A stretch of 64,000 nt of DNA from an uncultured Shewanella sp. (GTDB lineage Bacteria > Pseudomonadota > Gammaproteobacteria > Enterobacterales > Shewanellaceae): positions 1-64,000 of the forward strand of contig NZ_CANLKR010000017.1 in the NCBI RefSeq assembly GCF_947491715.1, in the 5' to 3' direction. The notes beneath the pieces are model-generated. The model saw nothing but the letters and a program-made list of their open reading frames with translations, ran no database searches and was not told the DNA's origin. Below are positions 7,556 to 16,579 of the stretch, piece after piece. The translations under genes and the position numbers were made by a program. The first letter of the stretch is position 1; each line of letters begins with the position of its first letter.

Positions 7556-8212
7556 CTAATAATCAAAGCCAGGTTGGGCCTTAACACCGGCCTCAAAGGC
7601 ATGTTTAATGGGTTGAACCTCACTCACCGTATCCGCCAATTCGATAATTTGCCGATGGCATGCTCTACCTGTCACAATAACATGCTGCATCGAAGGACGA
7701 TTTTTCAAAGCATTAATCACACGTTCAACGTCTAAATAGTGATAACTGACCATATACGTCAACTCATCAAGCATCACAAGATCAAGGCTGGGATCATTTA
7801 ATAACACTTCAGCCGCTTCCCAAGCTTTCAATGCAGCTTGTGTGTCTTTTTCTTTATCTTGAGTCTCCCAAGTAAAACCGGTTCCCATCACATGGAATTC
7901 AACCCCCGCCCCCTCAAGTAACGTCCGCTCACCGCACTCCCAGTTCCCTTTAATAAACTGCACCACGGCCGCTTTCTTACCGTGACCAATCGCCCGCGCC
8001 ACCGTGCCAAAACCCGATGTCGACTTGCCTTTTCCATTACCGGTTAATACCAGCAAGATACCTTGCTCTTTTTGGGCGTTAGCAATTTTAGCATCAACGC
8101 CTGCCTTCACTTTTTGCTGTCTGGCTTTATGCCGCTGGGCTTTTATCTCATCTCTGTGTTTATCATCTTGCGTATTGCTCATGTTTGAGTTCATCTCTGA
8201 ATGGTTTTTCAT
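7556..8212 (-). CDS. cobO: Corrinoid adenosyltransferase
   Basis: About 218 residues from ATG at 8212, which has AAGG seven bases upstream; the longer TTG reading lacks a better site. P-loop GNGKGKS near residue 58, then FGTVARAIGHGKKAAVVQFIKG and VMLDELTY, all typical of CobO/BtuR. It transfers the adenosyl group of ATP to cob(I)alamin or cobyrinic acid diamide. It lies between cobQ and btuF on the minus strand, within the salvage and late-synthesis cluster. Confidence 0.93.
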   Translation of the reverse strand: MKNHSEMNSNMSNTQDDKHRDEIKAQRHKARQQKVKAGVDAKIANAQKEQGILLVLTGNGKGKSTSGFGTVARAIGHGKKAAVVQFIKGNWECGERTLLEGAGVEFHVMGTGFTWETQDKEKDTQAALKAWEAAEVLLNDPSLDLVMLDELTYMVSYHYLDVERVINALKNRPSMQHVIVTGRACHRQIIELADTVSEVQPIKHAFEAGVKAQPGFDY

Positions 8213-8273
8213 TTGTTGCCTTACTATTGTCAAAAGCTGTTAGATAAAACAATGATTACATCAAATCGATACA

Positions 8274-9821
8274 CTAAAAGGTCGCGATAGTTGCTAAGTC
8301 TAGATGTTGCTCTAACACATCCGCTAATCGTTCCAGTTGCTGTGCTTTAATGGCATCCACATCAAGCGGTGTCACATCACGCATTCCCGCCCATTTGAGC
8401 ACAAGTGTTGCCGCTTCAGGACTATCAAATAGCCCATGCACATAAGTGCCTAATACTTGGTTGTCATTAGATAGGAATCCATCTTTTATCTGCCTATGCT
8501 GCGCTTCTCTCTCATCACTGACATTATCACAGGACTGCTCATAAAAAGAGACAGGCTGCATACCTTGGGCTAATAATCGTGTTTCGCCACAATGGATCTC
8601 ATACCCCTTAAAAACCGCTTGCTCATCCAACAATCGAATTTGCCCTCTAACTTGCGTTAATTTTTTAGTATTCGTTAACTGAGTCGTAATAGGCAATAAA
8701 TTTAACCCCAAGCTCTCACCTTTCTCACTTTCTACGCCATTAGGGTCATGAATATCCCTTCCTAACATTTGATAGCCACCGCAGATCCCAAGTACTTTAC
8801 CTCCATAACGTAAATGCTGCTGAATATAGCTATCCCAGCCTTGCATTTGCAAACTCGCTAAATCATCACGCACACTCTTACTGCCCGGTAAAATAATCAA
8901 ATCCGCTTGTGGAAAAGAAGCGGCATCTACAGGCGTTTGAATAGACACATAAGAGAAAGCAATATTTGGGTGTAAACGTAAAGGATCAAAGTCGGTATGA
9001 TTGCTGATCCTTGGATAAACGAGCACGACGACTTTAAAGTGAGCAAGGGTTTTCTTAGGCGCATTGATTAAGGCGTCTTCAGCTTCAAGATGTAAATCTT
9101 GCAAATAAGGTAATACCCCTAATACAGGCTTATTCGTATAAGATTCTAGCCAGTCGATCCCCGATTGCAGTAAACTGATATCCCCTCGAAAGCGATTAAT
9201 CACAAAGCCTTTTACTCTGGCTTGCTCACTTTCACTCAGTAACGCCAATGTTCCCACTAAGTGAGCAAACACACCGCCTTTATCAATATCCGCAATAATG
9301 ATCACAGGGCAATCTACGGCCTCTGCGAACCCCATATTGGCAATATCTCCCTCACGTAAATTAATTTCAGCAGGACTCCCCGCCCCTTCAATGACCACCC
9401 ATTGATATTGCGCCGTTAAGCGAGAAAATGAATCCAAAACCGCATTCATCGCTAATGCTTTATAACCTTGGCTATCAGGACCAAAAAACGCTTGGGCCTC
9501 TAATGCCAATAAAGCTTTTCCCTGTACAATCACTTGAGAACAGGTATTGGAACTCGGTTTTAATAGAATAGGATTAAAATCCGTATGAGCCTCAAGTCCA
9601 CAAGCATAAGCTTGCAATGCTTGTGCGCGGCCAATTTCGCCGCCATCACACGTTACCGCGCTGTTGAGGGCCATATTTTGAGGTTTAAAAGGCGCAACCT
9701 TTACCCCTTTTCGAGACAGAACACGGCACAATCCAGCGACTAAAGTGCTTTTTCCTGCATCAGACGTTGTACCCTGTACCATTATCATTTTGGCAGAATG
9801 CATTTTTGCACTTTTTTCCAC
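8274..9821 (-). CDS. cobQ: Adenosylcobyric acid synthase (glutamine-hydrolysing)
   Basis: 515 residues. The N-terminal synthetase domain has the [15 protein letters not shown] nucleotide loop and [10 protein letters not shown]; the C-terminal class I amidotransferase has the nucleophile in [11 protein letters not shown] (Cys near 346) and the histidine in [10 protein letters not shown]. It amidates four side chains of the corrin ring. The first codon is GTG with AAGAGA upstream; an in-frame ATG six codons on is possible. Upstream lies an array of cobU 3'-end fragments instead of a normal spacer. Confidence 0.94.
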   Translation of the reverse strand: MEKSAKMHSAKMIMVQGTTSDAGKSTLVAGLCRVLSRKGVKVAPFKPQNMALNSAVTCDGGEIGRAQALQAYACGLEAHTDFNPILLKPSSNTCSQVIVQGKALLALEAQAFFGPDSQGYKALAMNAVLDSFSRLTAQYQWVVIEGAGSPAEINLREGDIANMGFAEAVDCPVIIIADIDKGGVFAHLVGTLALLSESEQARVKGFVINRFRGDISLLQSGIDWLESYTNKPVLGVLPYLQDLHLEAEDALINAPKKTLAHFKVVVLVYPRISNHTDFDPLRLHPNIAFSYVSIQTPVDAASFPQADLIILPGSKSVRDDLASLQMQGWDSYIQQHLRYGGKVLGICGGYQMLGRDIHDPNGVESEKGESLGLNLLPITTQLTNTKKLTQVRGQIRLLDEQAVFKGYEIHCGETRLLAQGMQPVSFYEQSCDNVSDEREAQHRQIKDGFLSNDNQVLGTYVHGLFDSPEAATLVLKWAGMRDVTPLDVDAIKAQQLERLADVLEQHLDLATIATF

Positions 9822-9840
9822 AATACATCTCTTTTATTTT

Positions 9841-10349
9841 AGCTGCTGAGGTAATCCAGCGGTGATCAACATGACAGGTTCAGCCCGTTTATCCGATATC
9901 TTGATATAACCCACTCACTTCATTCATTCATCCATTCATTCATTCATTACCATTGATCCCTCAATCTCAGCAATAATCGATACAATAACAGCTCATGATC
10001 ATGGCTAATATGAAACTAATCCCCACCTTTTAGATGCTGAGGTAATCCAGCGGTGATCAACATGACAGGTTCAGCCCGTTTATCCGATATCTTGATATAT
10101 GGTGTAACCAATCCGCTTCATCCATTACAATGGATTCCTAAATTTCATTAATAATCATGGCTAATATGAAACTAATCCCCACCTTTTAGATGCTGAGGTA
10201 ATCCAGCGGTGATCAACATGACAGGTTCAGCCCGTTTATCCGATATCTTGATATATGGTGTAACCAATCCGCTTCATCCATTACAATGGATTCCTAAATT
10301 TCATTAATAATCAACACAATAACAGTTAATGATCATGGCTAATATGAAA
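9841..10349 (-). repeat. Tandem array of cobU 3'-end fragments
   Basis: Three degenerate copies of the last ~80-180 bp of cobU lie directly after the gene. The anchor GCTGAGGTAATCCAGCGGTG starts at 9845, 10036 and 10192 and, in the real gene, at 10370, giving spacings of 191, 156 and 178 bp. The copies share changes absent from the gene (for example CATGACAGGTTCAGCCCG where cobU has CGTGACCCGTTCTGCAAG). They therefore descend from one diverged copy. The two nearest copies keep the GLPQHLKGGD-stop ending. Simple CATT repeats occur near 9921-9950. Confidence 0.85.
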
Positions 10350-10883
10350 CTAATCCCCACCTTTTAGGTGCTGAGGTAATCCAGCGGTGATCAACGTGAC
10401 CCGTTCTGCAAGCTGCGCGATATCTTGATGTAACCAACCCGCTTCATCAATAAAACGCCGATTAATCTCTCCCATAGGAACAATACCTAAACCCACTTCA
10501 TTACTCACCAAAATCAGCTCTCCATCCACTTGGGTTAATGTCTGTAAAAAGTCTGCTTTTACTTGCGACCAGTGCCGTTCATTATGTAATAGCTGGTTGG
10601 TTAACCACAAGGTCAAACAATCAACTAAAATGACGCTATTCGGCGACATATGATCAACTAAACCTTGACTCAACAACAAAGGGCACTCAATGACTTGCCA
10701 CTGCACTCCACTTTGACTTCGTGTCATTTTATGCTGAGCTATTCGCTGAGCCATTTCATCATCTAAGGCTTGAGCCGTGGCAATATACACACTATCACGC
10801 CCTTGCTCACTAAAATCATACACTAAAGATTCTGCAAAACGGCTTTTTCCACTGCGAGCTCCACCTAAGATGAAGTGGATCAA
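10350..10883 (-). CDS. cobU: Adenosylcobinamide kinase / guanylyltransferase
   Basis: About 177 residues. The family N-terminus (M)IHFILGGARSGKS is reached by a TTG start at 10883 that overlaps the cobS stop as TTGA; the longer frame is not needed. P-loop GGARSGKS, the histidine region IAQHKMTR, and DCLTLWLTNQLL with SNEVGLGIVP are all present. It phosphorylates adenosylcobinamide and transfers GMP to it. It is translationally coupled to cobS and followed by a tandem array of its own 3' end. Confidence 0.92.
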   Translation of the reverse strand: MIHFILGGARSGKSRFAESLVYDFSEQGRDSVYIATAQALDDEMAQRIAQHKMTRSQSGVQWQVIECPLLLSQGLVDHMSPNSVILVDCLTLWLTNQLLHNERHWSQVKADFLQTLTQVDGELILVSNEVGLGIVPMGEINRRFIDEAGWLHQDIAQLAERVTLITAGLPQHLKGGD

Positions 10884-11659
10884 AATGGCATACAAAAAAT
10901 GAGTAAAACAAAATAACAAGTTAACTCACTCACCTGTTGCGCAGCCCCTAAAGTATCACCCGTATAACCACCTATTTGGCCTCGAAAAAAGGCGACTAAT
11001 AATATTCGAACCATCAACAAAGATAACACTAAAACCACTGCTTGCCAGAGATCAACAAAGAGTAAAGCCAATACCGCTGTAAGTAATAAAATCAAGAGTT
11101 CATTTAGACTCTGAAATTGTGCTAAAGGCTTTACCTTGCTGTCCTTTTCATCTCGCACATACTTTTCACTAAAAATCAGGCTCGCTGCCAAAACACGGCT
11201 TAAGCAATGGGCAATAATAAAAGCCACCATGACTCGGTTGGGATCAAATAGAGCAATTTCAGTCAGCAGTTGCCATTTAAAGAGTAAAGCAAACACTAAC
11301 GCAAGCGCACCGTAACTGCCTAAACGCGAATCTTTCATAATATTTAATTTTTCAGCTGCGCTCCAAGCACCACCAAATCCATCGGCGGTATCGGCTAAGC
11401 CATCTTCATGAAAGCCACCGGTGATCACAACACTGGTTATCATAGACAACACGATCGCAATCGACACTGGTAACCAATAAGCGGTTATCGCAAACACGCT
11501 GGCGCACACTCCGCCAACGAGTAGCCCAACCAAGCCAAAATACCGACTCGCTTGATTTAATCTATCAGTATCAATCTCAATCCAAGAAGGAATAGGTAAC
11601 CGTGTTAAAAAGCCCATCGCAATAAAAAATAAGCACAACTGTTTTTTGCAGAAATTCAT
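10880..11659 (-). CDS. cobS: Cobalamin synthase, membrane
   Basis: About 259 residues from ATG at 11659 (GAGAAAGCG upstream), closer to the family length than the longer frame. It shows the conserved GGFHEDGLADTADGFGGAW motif near residues 82-101, KDSRLGSYGALAL, and several membrane helices. It joins adenosyl-GDP-cobinamide to alpha-ribazole phosphate at the inner membrane. It lies between cobT and cobU; the stop codon is shared with the cobU start. Confidence 0.93.
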   Translation of the reverse strand: MNFCKKQLCLFFIAMGFLTRLPIPSWIEIDTDRLNQASRYFGLVGLLVGGVCASVFAITAYWLPVSIAIVLSMITSVVITGGFHEDGLADTADGFGGAWSAAEKLNIMKDSRLGSYGALALVFALLFKWQLLTEIALFDPNRVMVAFIIAHCLSRVLAASLIFSEKYVRDEKDSKVKPLAQFQSLNELLILLLTAVLALLFVDLWQAVVLVLSLLMVRILLVAFFRGQIGGYTGDTLGAAQQVSELTCYFVLLIFCMPF

Positions 11660-11722
11660 CGCTTTCTCATTATCTTTAATATAACTGAATAGGTTGAGCA
11701 AAATCATTTGAAATCGATCAAT

Positions 11723-12754
11723 TTAATCTATCTTTATCCCCAAATCTGTTAGTTCCGCCATTTGGTTATAAAAATGACTCGCCGCCTGAATAAGAGGTAA
11801 AGCCAATGCCGCTCCCGTGCCCTCTCCTAACCTCATATCGAGTGCTAATAGGGGTTTTGCATCTAAATAATCTAATAAAATAGCGTGTCCATACTCGTGA
11901 GACTGATGCGCAAAAATCATATAATCCCTCGCATTAGCATTAATGTTAACCGCAGCCAATGCTGCCACAGTGGCAATAAATCCATCAATAACCACCAACA
12001 TTTGCCTTTGTGCGGCAGCCAAGATGGCTCCTGTCATTTGCACAATTTCAAAGCCTCCCACACAAGCAAGAATATGAACAATATCGGTACACTCAGCTTG
12101 GTGTAATGCTAACCCTTGTTCAACAACTTGAATTTTACGCGCAAATTTTTCATCATCAATCCCAGTACCTCGTCCCACGCATTCCTTGGCTGTCATTTTG
12201 AGTATACTGGCCATGATGGCTGAAGACGAAGCCGTATTACCTATGCCCATTTCACCAAAAGCAATAAGATTACACCCCCGTTGATGATGAAAGTCGACTC
12301 GTTGGCTCGCCATATCAAATCCGTCATATACATCATCAATACTCATGGCTTTTTTTAAATGAAATGGCTGAGTCCCTGCACCGAGGCGCTGCTGTATCAA
12401 ACTGGGCCATGACGCCAATGGCGATAAAATGCCACAGTCAATCACCTCGAGTCCAAAACCCACTTGATGGCAGAACACATTAATAGCGGCGCCTCCACTA
12501 ATAAAATTCATCACCATTTGCTGTGTCACTTCACTTGAAGCGATAGAAATATTCGCTTGACTCACCCCATGATCGGCAGCAAACACTAACATTTGGGGCT
12601 TAACAATCTGAGGATTATCTTTACCCAATACCTGTGCCACTTGCAAAGCCAATGGCTCTAGCTGACCTAAAGACGAAGGTGGTTTCGTTTTCATATCAAT
12701 TCTGTATTGAATCTCCTTATCATGAGTACGGCAAACAGGCGGTATATCAAACAT
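11723..12754 (-). CDS. cobT: Nicotinate-nucleotide:dimethylbenzimidazole phosphoribosyltransferase
   Basis: About 343 residues from ATG at 12754, with GAGG six bases upstream (the longer GTG reading is less likely). Family marks: [12 protein letters not shown] near the N-terminus, [28 protein letters not shown], and the catalytic glutamate in [12 protein letters not shown] near the C-terminus. It makes alpha-ribazole phosphate for the lower ligand. Its upstream region is occupied by the btuC-derived repeat array, so it either depends on read-through or has a promoter inside the array. Confidence 0.94.
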   Translation of the reverse strand: MFDIPPVCRTHDKEIQYRIDMKTKPPSSLGQLEPLALQVAQVLGKDNPQIVKPQMLVFAADHGVSQANISIASSEVTQQMVMNFISGGAAINVFCHQVGFGLEVIDCGILSPLASWPSLIQQRLGAGTQPFHLKKAMSIDDVYDGFDMASQRVDFHHQRGCNLIAFGEMGIGNTASSSAIMASILKMTAKECVGRGTGIDDEKFARKIQVVEQGLALHQAECTDIVHILACVGGFEIVQMTGAILAAAQRQMLVVIDGFIATVAALAAVNINANARDYMIFAHQSHEYGHAILLDYLDAKPLLALDMRLGEGTGAALALPLIQAASHFYNQMAELTDLGIKID

Positions 12755-12784
12755 AGATCCTCTCACTTTTTCACGATGATTAAC

Positions 12785-13673
12785 CCTCTTGTTGACGAGT
12801 TTTTAATACAAACAAGAAAAATAAACTGCCAATCACTGCAGTAATTATGCCTACAGACAGTCTAGCGATAGTGCTTGATAACTCAACAAGGTTCTCGCTA
12901 AAACATCAACGACATCAACATCAACCCAAATCATCTATATTCACTGATAATCACTGATATTCACCCCTCTTGTTGGCGAGTTTTTAATACAAACAAGAAA
13001 AATAAACTGCCAATCACTGCAGTAATTATGCCTACAGTTATGCCTACAGACGGTCTAGCGATAGTGCTTGATAACTCAACAAGGTTCTCGCTAAAACATC
13101 AACGACATCAACATCAACCCAAATCATCTATATTCACTGATAATCACCCCTCTTGTTGACGAGTTTTTAATACAAACAAGAAAAATAAACTGCCAATCAC
13201 TGCAGTAGTTATGCCTACAGACAGTCTAGCGATAGTGCTTGATAACTCAACAAGGTTCTCGCTAAAACATCAATGACATCAACATCAACCCAAATCATCT
13301 ATATTCACTGATAATCACCCCTCTTGTTGGCGAGTTTTTAATACAAACAAGAAAAATAAACTGCCAATCACTGCAGTAATTATGCCTACAGTTATGCCTA
13401 CAGACGGTCTAGCGATAGTGCTTGATAACTCAACAAGGTTCTCGCTAAAACATCAACGACATCAACATCAACCCAAATCATCTATATTCACTGATAATCA
13501 CCCCTCTTGTTGGCGAGTTTTTAATACAAACAAGAAAAATAAACTGCCAATCACTGCAGTAGTTATGCCTACAGACAGTCTAGCGATAGTGCTTGATAAC
13601 TCAACAAGGTTCTCGCTAAAACATCAATGACATCAACATCAACCCAAATCATCTATATTCACTGATAATCACC
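12785..13673 (-). repeat. Tandem array of btuC 3'-end fragments with higher-order structure
   Basis: Five copies of the btuC 3' end start at 12785, 12966, 13149, 13320 and 13503 (lengths 181, 183, 171, 183, 171 bp). Long copies carry an extra TTATGCCTACAG. Long and short alternate, so 12966-13319 and 13320-13673 form two nearly identical 354-bp dimers. All copies keep the coding end [21 protein letters not shown] (shown here at its full 21 residues only by position: last residues of btuC) with its stop, and share insertions absent from the real gene. The array fills the gap between btuC and cobT. Confidence 0.9.
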
Positions 13674-14718
13674 CCTCTTGTTGGCGAGTTTTTAATACAA
13701 ACAAGAAAAATAAACTGCCAATCACTGCAGTAATTATGCCTACAGGTAACTCTTGATAACTCAACAAGGTTCTCGCTAAAACATCAACCCAAATCATAAA
13801 AATTCCGCCTAACATTCCCGTTAACATCAAAGACAATTGACCTGGAAATACTAAGCGCACAATATGCGGGATCATTAATCCAACAAAGCCAATGCCACCA
13901 CAAGAGGCCACTAAGGTCGCCGTAATGACAGAGCAAAGGATTAACATACCAATTCTTAAAAAAGAAACGTTAATCCCTAAAGTATGGGCCGTTTCATCCC
14001 CCATTTTCATGGCTATAATAGAGCGTTGAAACAACAATATAATGGCAGTACAAAACACCACGACCAAAGTCGGCAACATGAGCACTGACCATGTGGCTTT
14101 AGCAAAACTCCCTAAACTCCAAAAAAGCACCGATGCCGCCGCTTGAGGAGAAGAAAAATACAACATCAAACTGCTTAACGCACCAAACATAAAAGACACG
14201 GCCACGCCTGAAAGCAACATACGTTCCACTTGCCGCCCCACATCTTTACCACACATGTTCAATACAATAAACACAGATAATCCAGCACCAATTAACGCAC
14301 CGGTAGGCAATCCTATCCAAGTTAACCCGAAATGAGACAAAACACCTTGTTGCAACAATGTCAGTACCACAACAGCACCAAAAGAAGCCCCTGAAGAAAT
14401 ACCAAATAAATAAGGATCAGCCAAGGGGTTACGCGTCACCGTTTGCAGTACACTACCCGCAATCGACAGCCCGGCTCCCGCAATAAACGCCAACACGACT
14501 CGAGGTAATCTCAGCTCCATAATAATCCGATCTTTCAACCCTAACGTTTCATTGATACCCAATAAATGAAAATTCAAACTCTGGATCACATCCACAATAC
14601 GAATATCTGCCGCACCAAAACTGGTTGCCGATAACAAGGAAAAAACAGCAATAAGTAATCCTAAAGGGATCCCAAATAAACGCAAAAAACGTTTGATGAA
14701 TTGACTAAGTAATAACAT
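13669..14718 (-). CDS. btuC: Cobalamin ABC transporter permease
   Basis: 349 residues of the FecCD/BtuC permease family with about ten membrane helices. Typical blocks: LRLPRVVLAFIAGAGLSIAG, NPLADPYLFGISSGASFGA, and GGIGFVGLMIPHIVR. It forms the channel for vitamin B12 with the ATPase encoded just upstream, whose stop it overlaps by about 14 bp. The 3' end has been copied repeatedly downstream. The gene itself reads through intact to its own stop, so it is probably functional. Confidence 0.9.
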   Translation of the reverse strand: MLLLSQFIKRFLRLFGIPLGLLIAVFSLLSATSFGAADIRIVDVIQSLNFHLLGINETLGLKDRIIMELRLPRVVLAFIAGAGLSIAGSVLQTVTRNPLADPYLFGISSGASFGAVVVLTLLQQGVLSHFGLTWIGLPTGALIGAGLSVFIVLNMCGKDVGRQVERMLLSGVAVSFMFGALSSLMLYFSSPQAAASVLFWSLGSFAKATWSVLMLPTLVVVFCTAIILLFQRSIIAMKMGDETAHTLGINVSFLRIGMLILCSVITATLVASCGGIGFVGLMIPHIVRLVFPGQLSLMLTGMLGGIFMIWVDVLARTLLSYQELPVGIITAVIGSLFFLFVLKTRQQEG

Positions 14719-15556
14719 TTATCGAATGGTTTTCCTTATCATGTTCACAAGAATACTCATTGCCATAACCATAAAAATAACAAATAAGTGGCTTACCATG
14801 CTGTGGATGAGGGTGCACTTCACAACACACATCAAATACGCGAGAAATAGTCGATTCAGTCAATACTTTGTCAGGCGAGCCTTGAGCAATTAATTCCCCC
14901 TTCTCTAGCAACACCAATGAATCACAAAGAGCGCTCGCCAAATTTAAATCATGAATAGAAATAATCACACTGATATTCAGTGAGCGCAATAATTCAAGAA
15001 TTTGAATTTGATATCGCACATCAAGATGATTGGTCGGTTCATCTAAGATGAGTAACTGAGGATCTTGCACTATTGCTCTGGCAATCAAAGCCCGCTGTTT
15101 CTCTCCTCCCGATAAGGACTCAAACACTTGAAGGGCTTTATCCAAAAGCCCAACTTTATCTAATGCCTGATCAATCGCCGCATCATCAAGCAACGTATGC
15201 CCATCAAATAGGCTTTTATGAGGTGTTAAACCTAACGCCACCAATTGCCGCGTTGTCATATCAAAATGCTGAGGCGTATCTTGTAGCACCACAGCCACTT
15301 TTTGAGCAAAAGCCTTGGATGTGAACGTCGAGATATTCTGATTAAAAAGCGCAATATACCCAGATGTCGGCTTTAAATAACGATATAGGCACCGCAAAAG
15401 GCTGGATTTTCCAGCGCCATTGGGCCCGATAATACCCAAAACTTCTCCTTCTTGAAGATTGAAATGGATATCAGATAAAACAGGCTGAGCATTTACCTGC
15501 CAATGCAATCCATGAACCGACAGCGCATTTTTTTCTTGATTTTTAATATTACTCAT
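14705..15556 (-). CDS. btuD: Cobalamin ABC transporter ATPase
   Basis: About 283 residues from ATG at 15556. Walker A GPNGAGKSS, signature LSGGEKQRALIARAI, Walker B LLILDEPTNHLD, and the switch histidine in ISIHDLNLAS. Closest to iron-siderophore/B12 importer ATPases. Assignment to cobalamin comes from its neighbours (btuC overlapping downstream; cob genes around). The C-terminal 40 residues are His- and Cys-rich (CCEVHPHPQHGK), which is common in this group and could sense metal. Confidence 0.87.
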   Translation of the reverse strand: MSNIKNQEKNALSVHGLHWQVNAQPVLSDIHFNLQEGEVLGIIGPNGAGKSSLLRCLYRYLKPTSGYIALFNQNISTFTSKAFAQKVAVVLQDTPQHFDMTTRQLVALGLTPHKSLFDGHTLLDDAAIDQALDKVGLLDKALQVFESLSGGEKQRALIARAIVQDPQLLILDEPTNHLDVRYQIQILELLRSLNISVIISIHDLNLASALCDSLVLLEKGELIAQGSPDKVLTESTISRVFDVCCEVHPHPQHGKPLICYFYGYGNEYSCEHDKENHSINVIT

Positions 15557-15623
15557 CAATTAACAATACCTTAGCGGTAACAAGTAGATAGAAGCCATAG
15601 CGCACCAATAAACAATGATACTG

Positions 15624-16262
15624 TCAATTAGGCCAATGCAGTCGAGAATAAAATTGCCTGTGTTCTACTTGGTGGACATTGTGTTCATCCTCCCCATCGT
15701 TTTTAACATGCACTTCAACATTAACCGTAGCACCATAACCTAAAGCCAGTTGACTATAAATACCTGCACAACGTTTAACGCCTAATACTCGCGACATGAT
15801 GTGTCGAATCACACCACCGTGTGCAACCACCAGTACTCTTCTTCCCTTAAAGCACTCTAATAACTGTTGCCAAGCATTATCGACTCTATGTTCAAACATC
15901 AACATAGGCTCCCCATTAGGAGGTGTTTCGTTCCAAGGATCGCGCCAATAACGACTTAAAGCCGGTTCAAATGTGGCGTATAGTTCATCGAAAGTTCGCC
16001 CATCCCAGTCACCAAAATCCATTTCTTTTAAGCCATCATACACACGCAATTCAATGCCTTTTTGCACATGTAGTTGATGAGCAAATTCTATACAGCGACG
16101 TAAAGGTGAGCTGACAATCACATCTGGATCTTGTGGCAATTTTTCTATTGCCCTTTGCATTTGTACAAAGCCATTGGAAGAGAGAGGCACATCCACCCTT
16201 CCCCTCAAAATATGACCTCCCTGACACTCTCCATGTCTCAATAAATAAAGATCTGTTTTCAT
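15624..16262 (-). CDS. cobC: Alpha-ribazole phosphatase-like histidine phosphatase
   Basis: About 212 residues from ATG at 16262, which has the strong site GGAGGTGAGCGTC. Phosphoglycerate-mutase fold: LLRHGE near residue 8, the SSPLRRCIEFA arginine, and VVAHGGVIRH. It removes phosphate from alpha-ribazole phosphate or adenosylcobalamin phosphate. It is the first gene of the minus-strand B12 run, divergent from metH. The function is assigned by fold and context, because the same fold includes other phosphatases. Confidence 0.8.
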   Translation of the reverse strand: MKTDLYLLRHGECQGGHILRGRVDVPLSSNGFVQMQRAIEKLPQDPDVIVSSPLRRCIEFAHQLHVQKGIELRVYDGLKEMDFGDWDGRTFDELYATFEPALSRYWRDPWNETPPNGEPMLMFEHRVDNAWQQLLECFKGRRVLVVAHGGVIRHIMSRVLGVKRCAGIYSQLALGYGATVNVEVHVKNDGEDEHNVHQVEHRQFYSRLHWPN

Positions 16263-16387
16263 GACGCTCACCTCCCCCTATCTTTATTGAGCATAACGCT
16301 TCCCCCACCAACGAAACATAAACACCACAATAAATACAAATTAAAAACAATAAAACGACGATTAAAACCACCCCATCATGTTAACTC

Positions 16388-16417
16388 TTGCACTTTAAGG
16401 ATAAATTCACGTAGTAT
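16388..16417 (+). promoter_or_regulatory. metH promoter
   Basis: TTGCAC (16388-16393) and TAGTAT (16412-16417) are separated by 18 bp, a reasonable sigma70 promoter. The MetJ boxes start at the next base, so repressor binding would occlude the start site. Confidence 0.5.
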
Positions 16418-16441
16418 GGACGTCTATACGTATAAATGTCT
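16418..16441 (+). promoter_or_regulatory. MetJ operator, three tandem met boxes
   Basis: Three adjacent 8-mers GGACGTCT, ATACGTAT and AAATGTCT match the met-box consensus AGACGTCT at 7, 6 and 6 positions. MetJ with S-adenosylmethionine binds such tandem boxes and represses methionine genes. Confidence 0.7.
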
Positions 16442-16579
16442 AAAGTAAATCGCAGTCTTTACGGTGTAACCTTATCTAAGCGAGTAAACTTACCCATAAA
16501 CGTGATAATCAAGTTTACTCAAAAACAATCTAATATTGATAAGGCTTGTCTTTACCCCGTACCCAAATAGGAATGAATC

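Larger units (their letters stand above)
16263..16579. promoter_or_regulatory. Divergent cobC-metH regulatory region
   Basis: About 317 bp between two divergent transcripts. The metH side has a sigma70-like promoter and MetJ boxes (separate entries). On the cobC side I looked for the conserved parts of a cobalamin riboswitch on the minus strand and did not see them. Confidence 0.6.

Noticed and set aside
13382..13630. Plus-strand ORF of 82 codons
   Set aside because: It is a repeat of itself across two array units on the strand opposite btuC, with no ribosome site; an artefact of the tandem array.
12785..13673. CRISPR array
   Set aside because: Units are 171-183 bp and repeat along their whole length, with no short-repeat/unique-spacer pattern; they derive from the btuC 3' end.
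16263..16400. Cobalamin riboswitch in the cobC leader
   Set aside because: The conserved B12-box and flanking motifs were not seen on the minus strand by eye.
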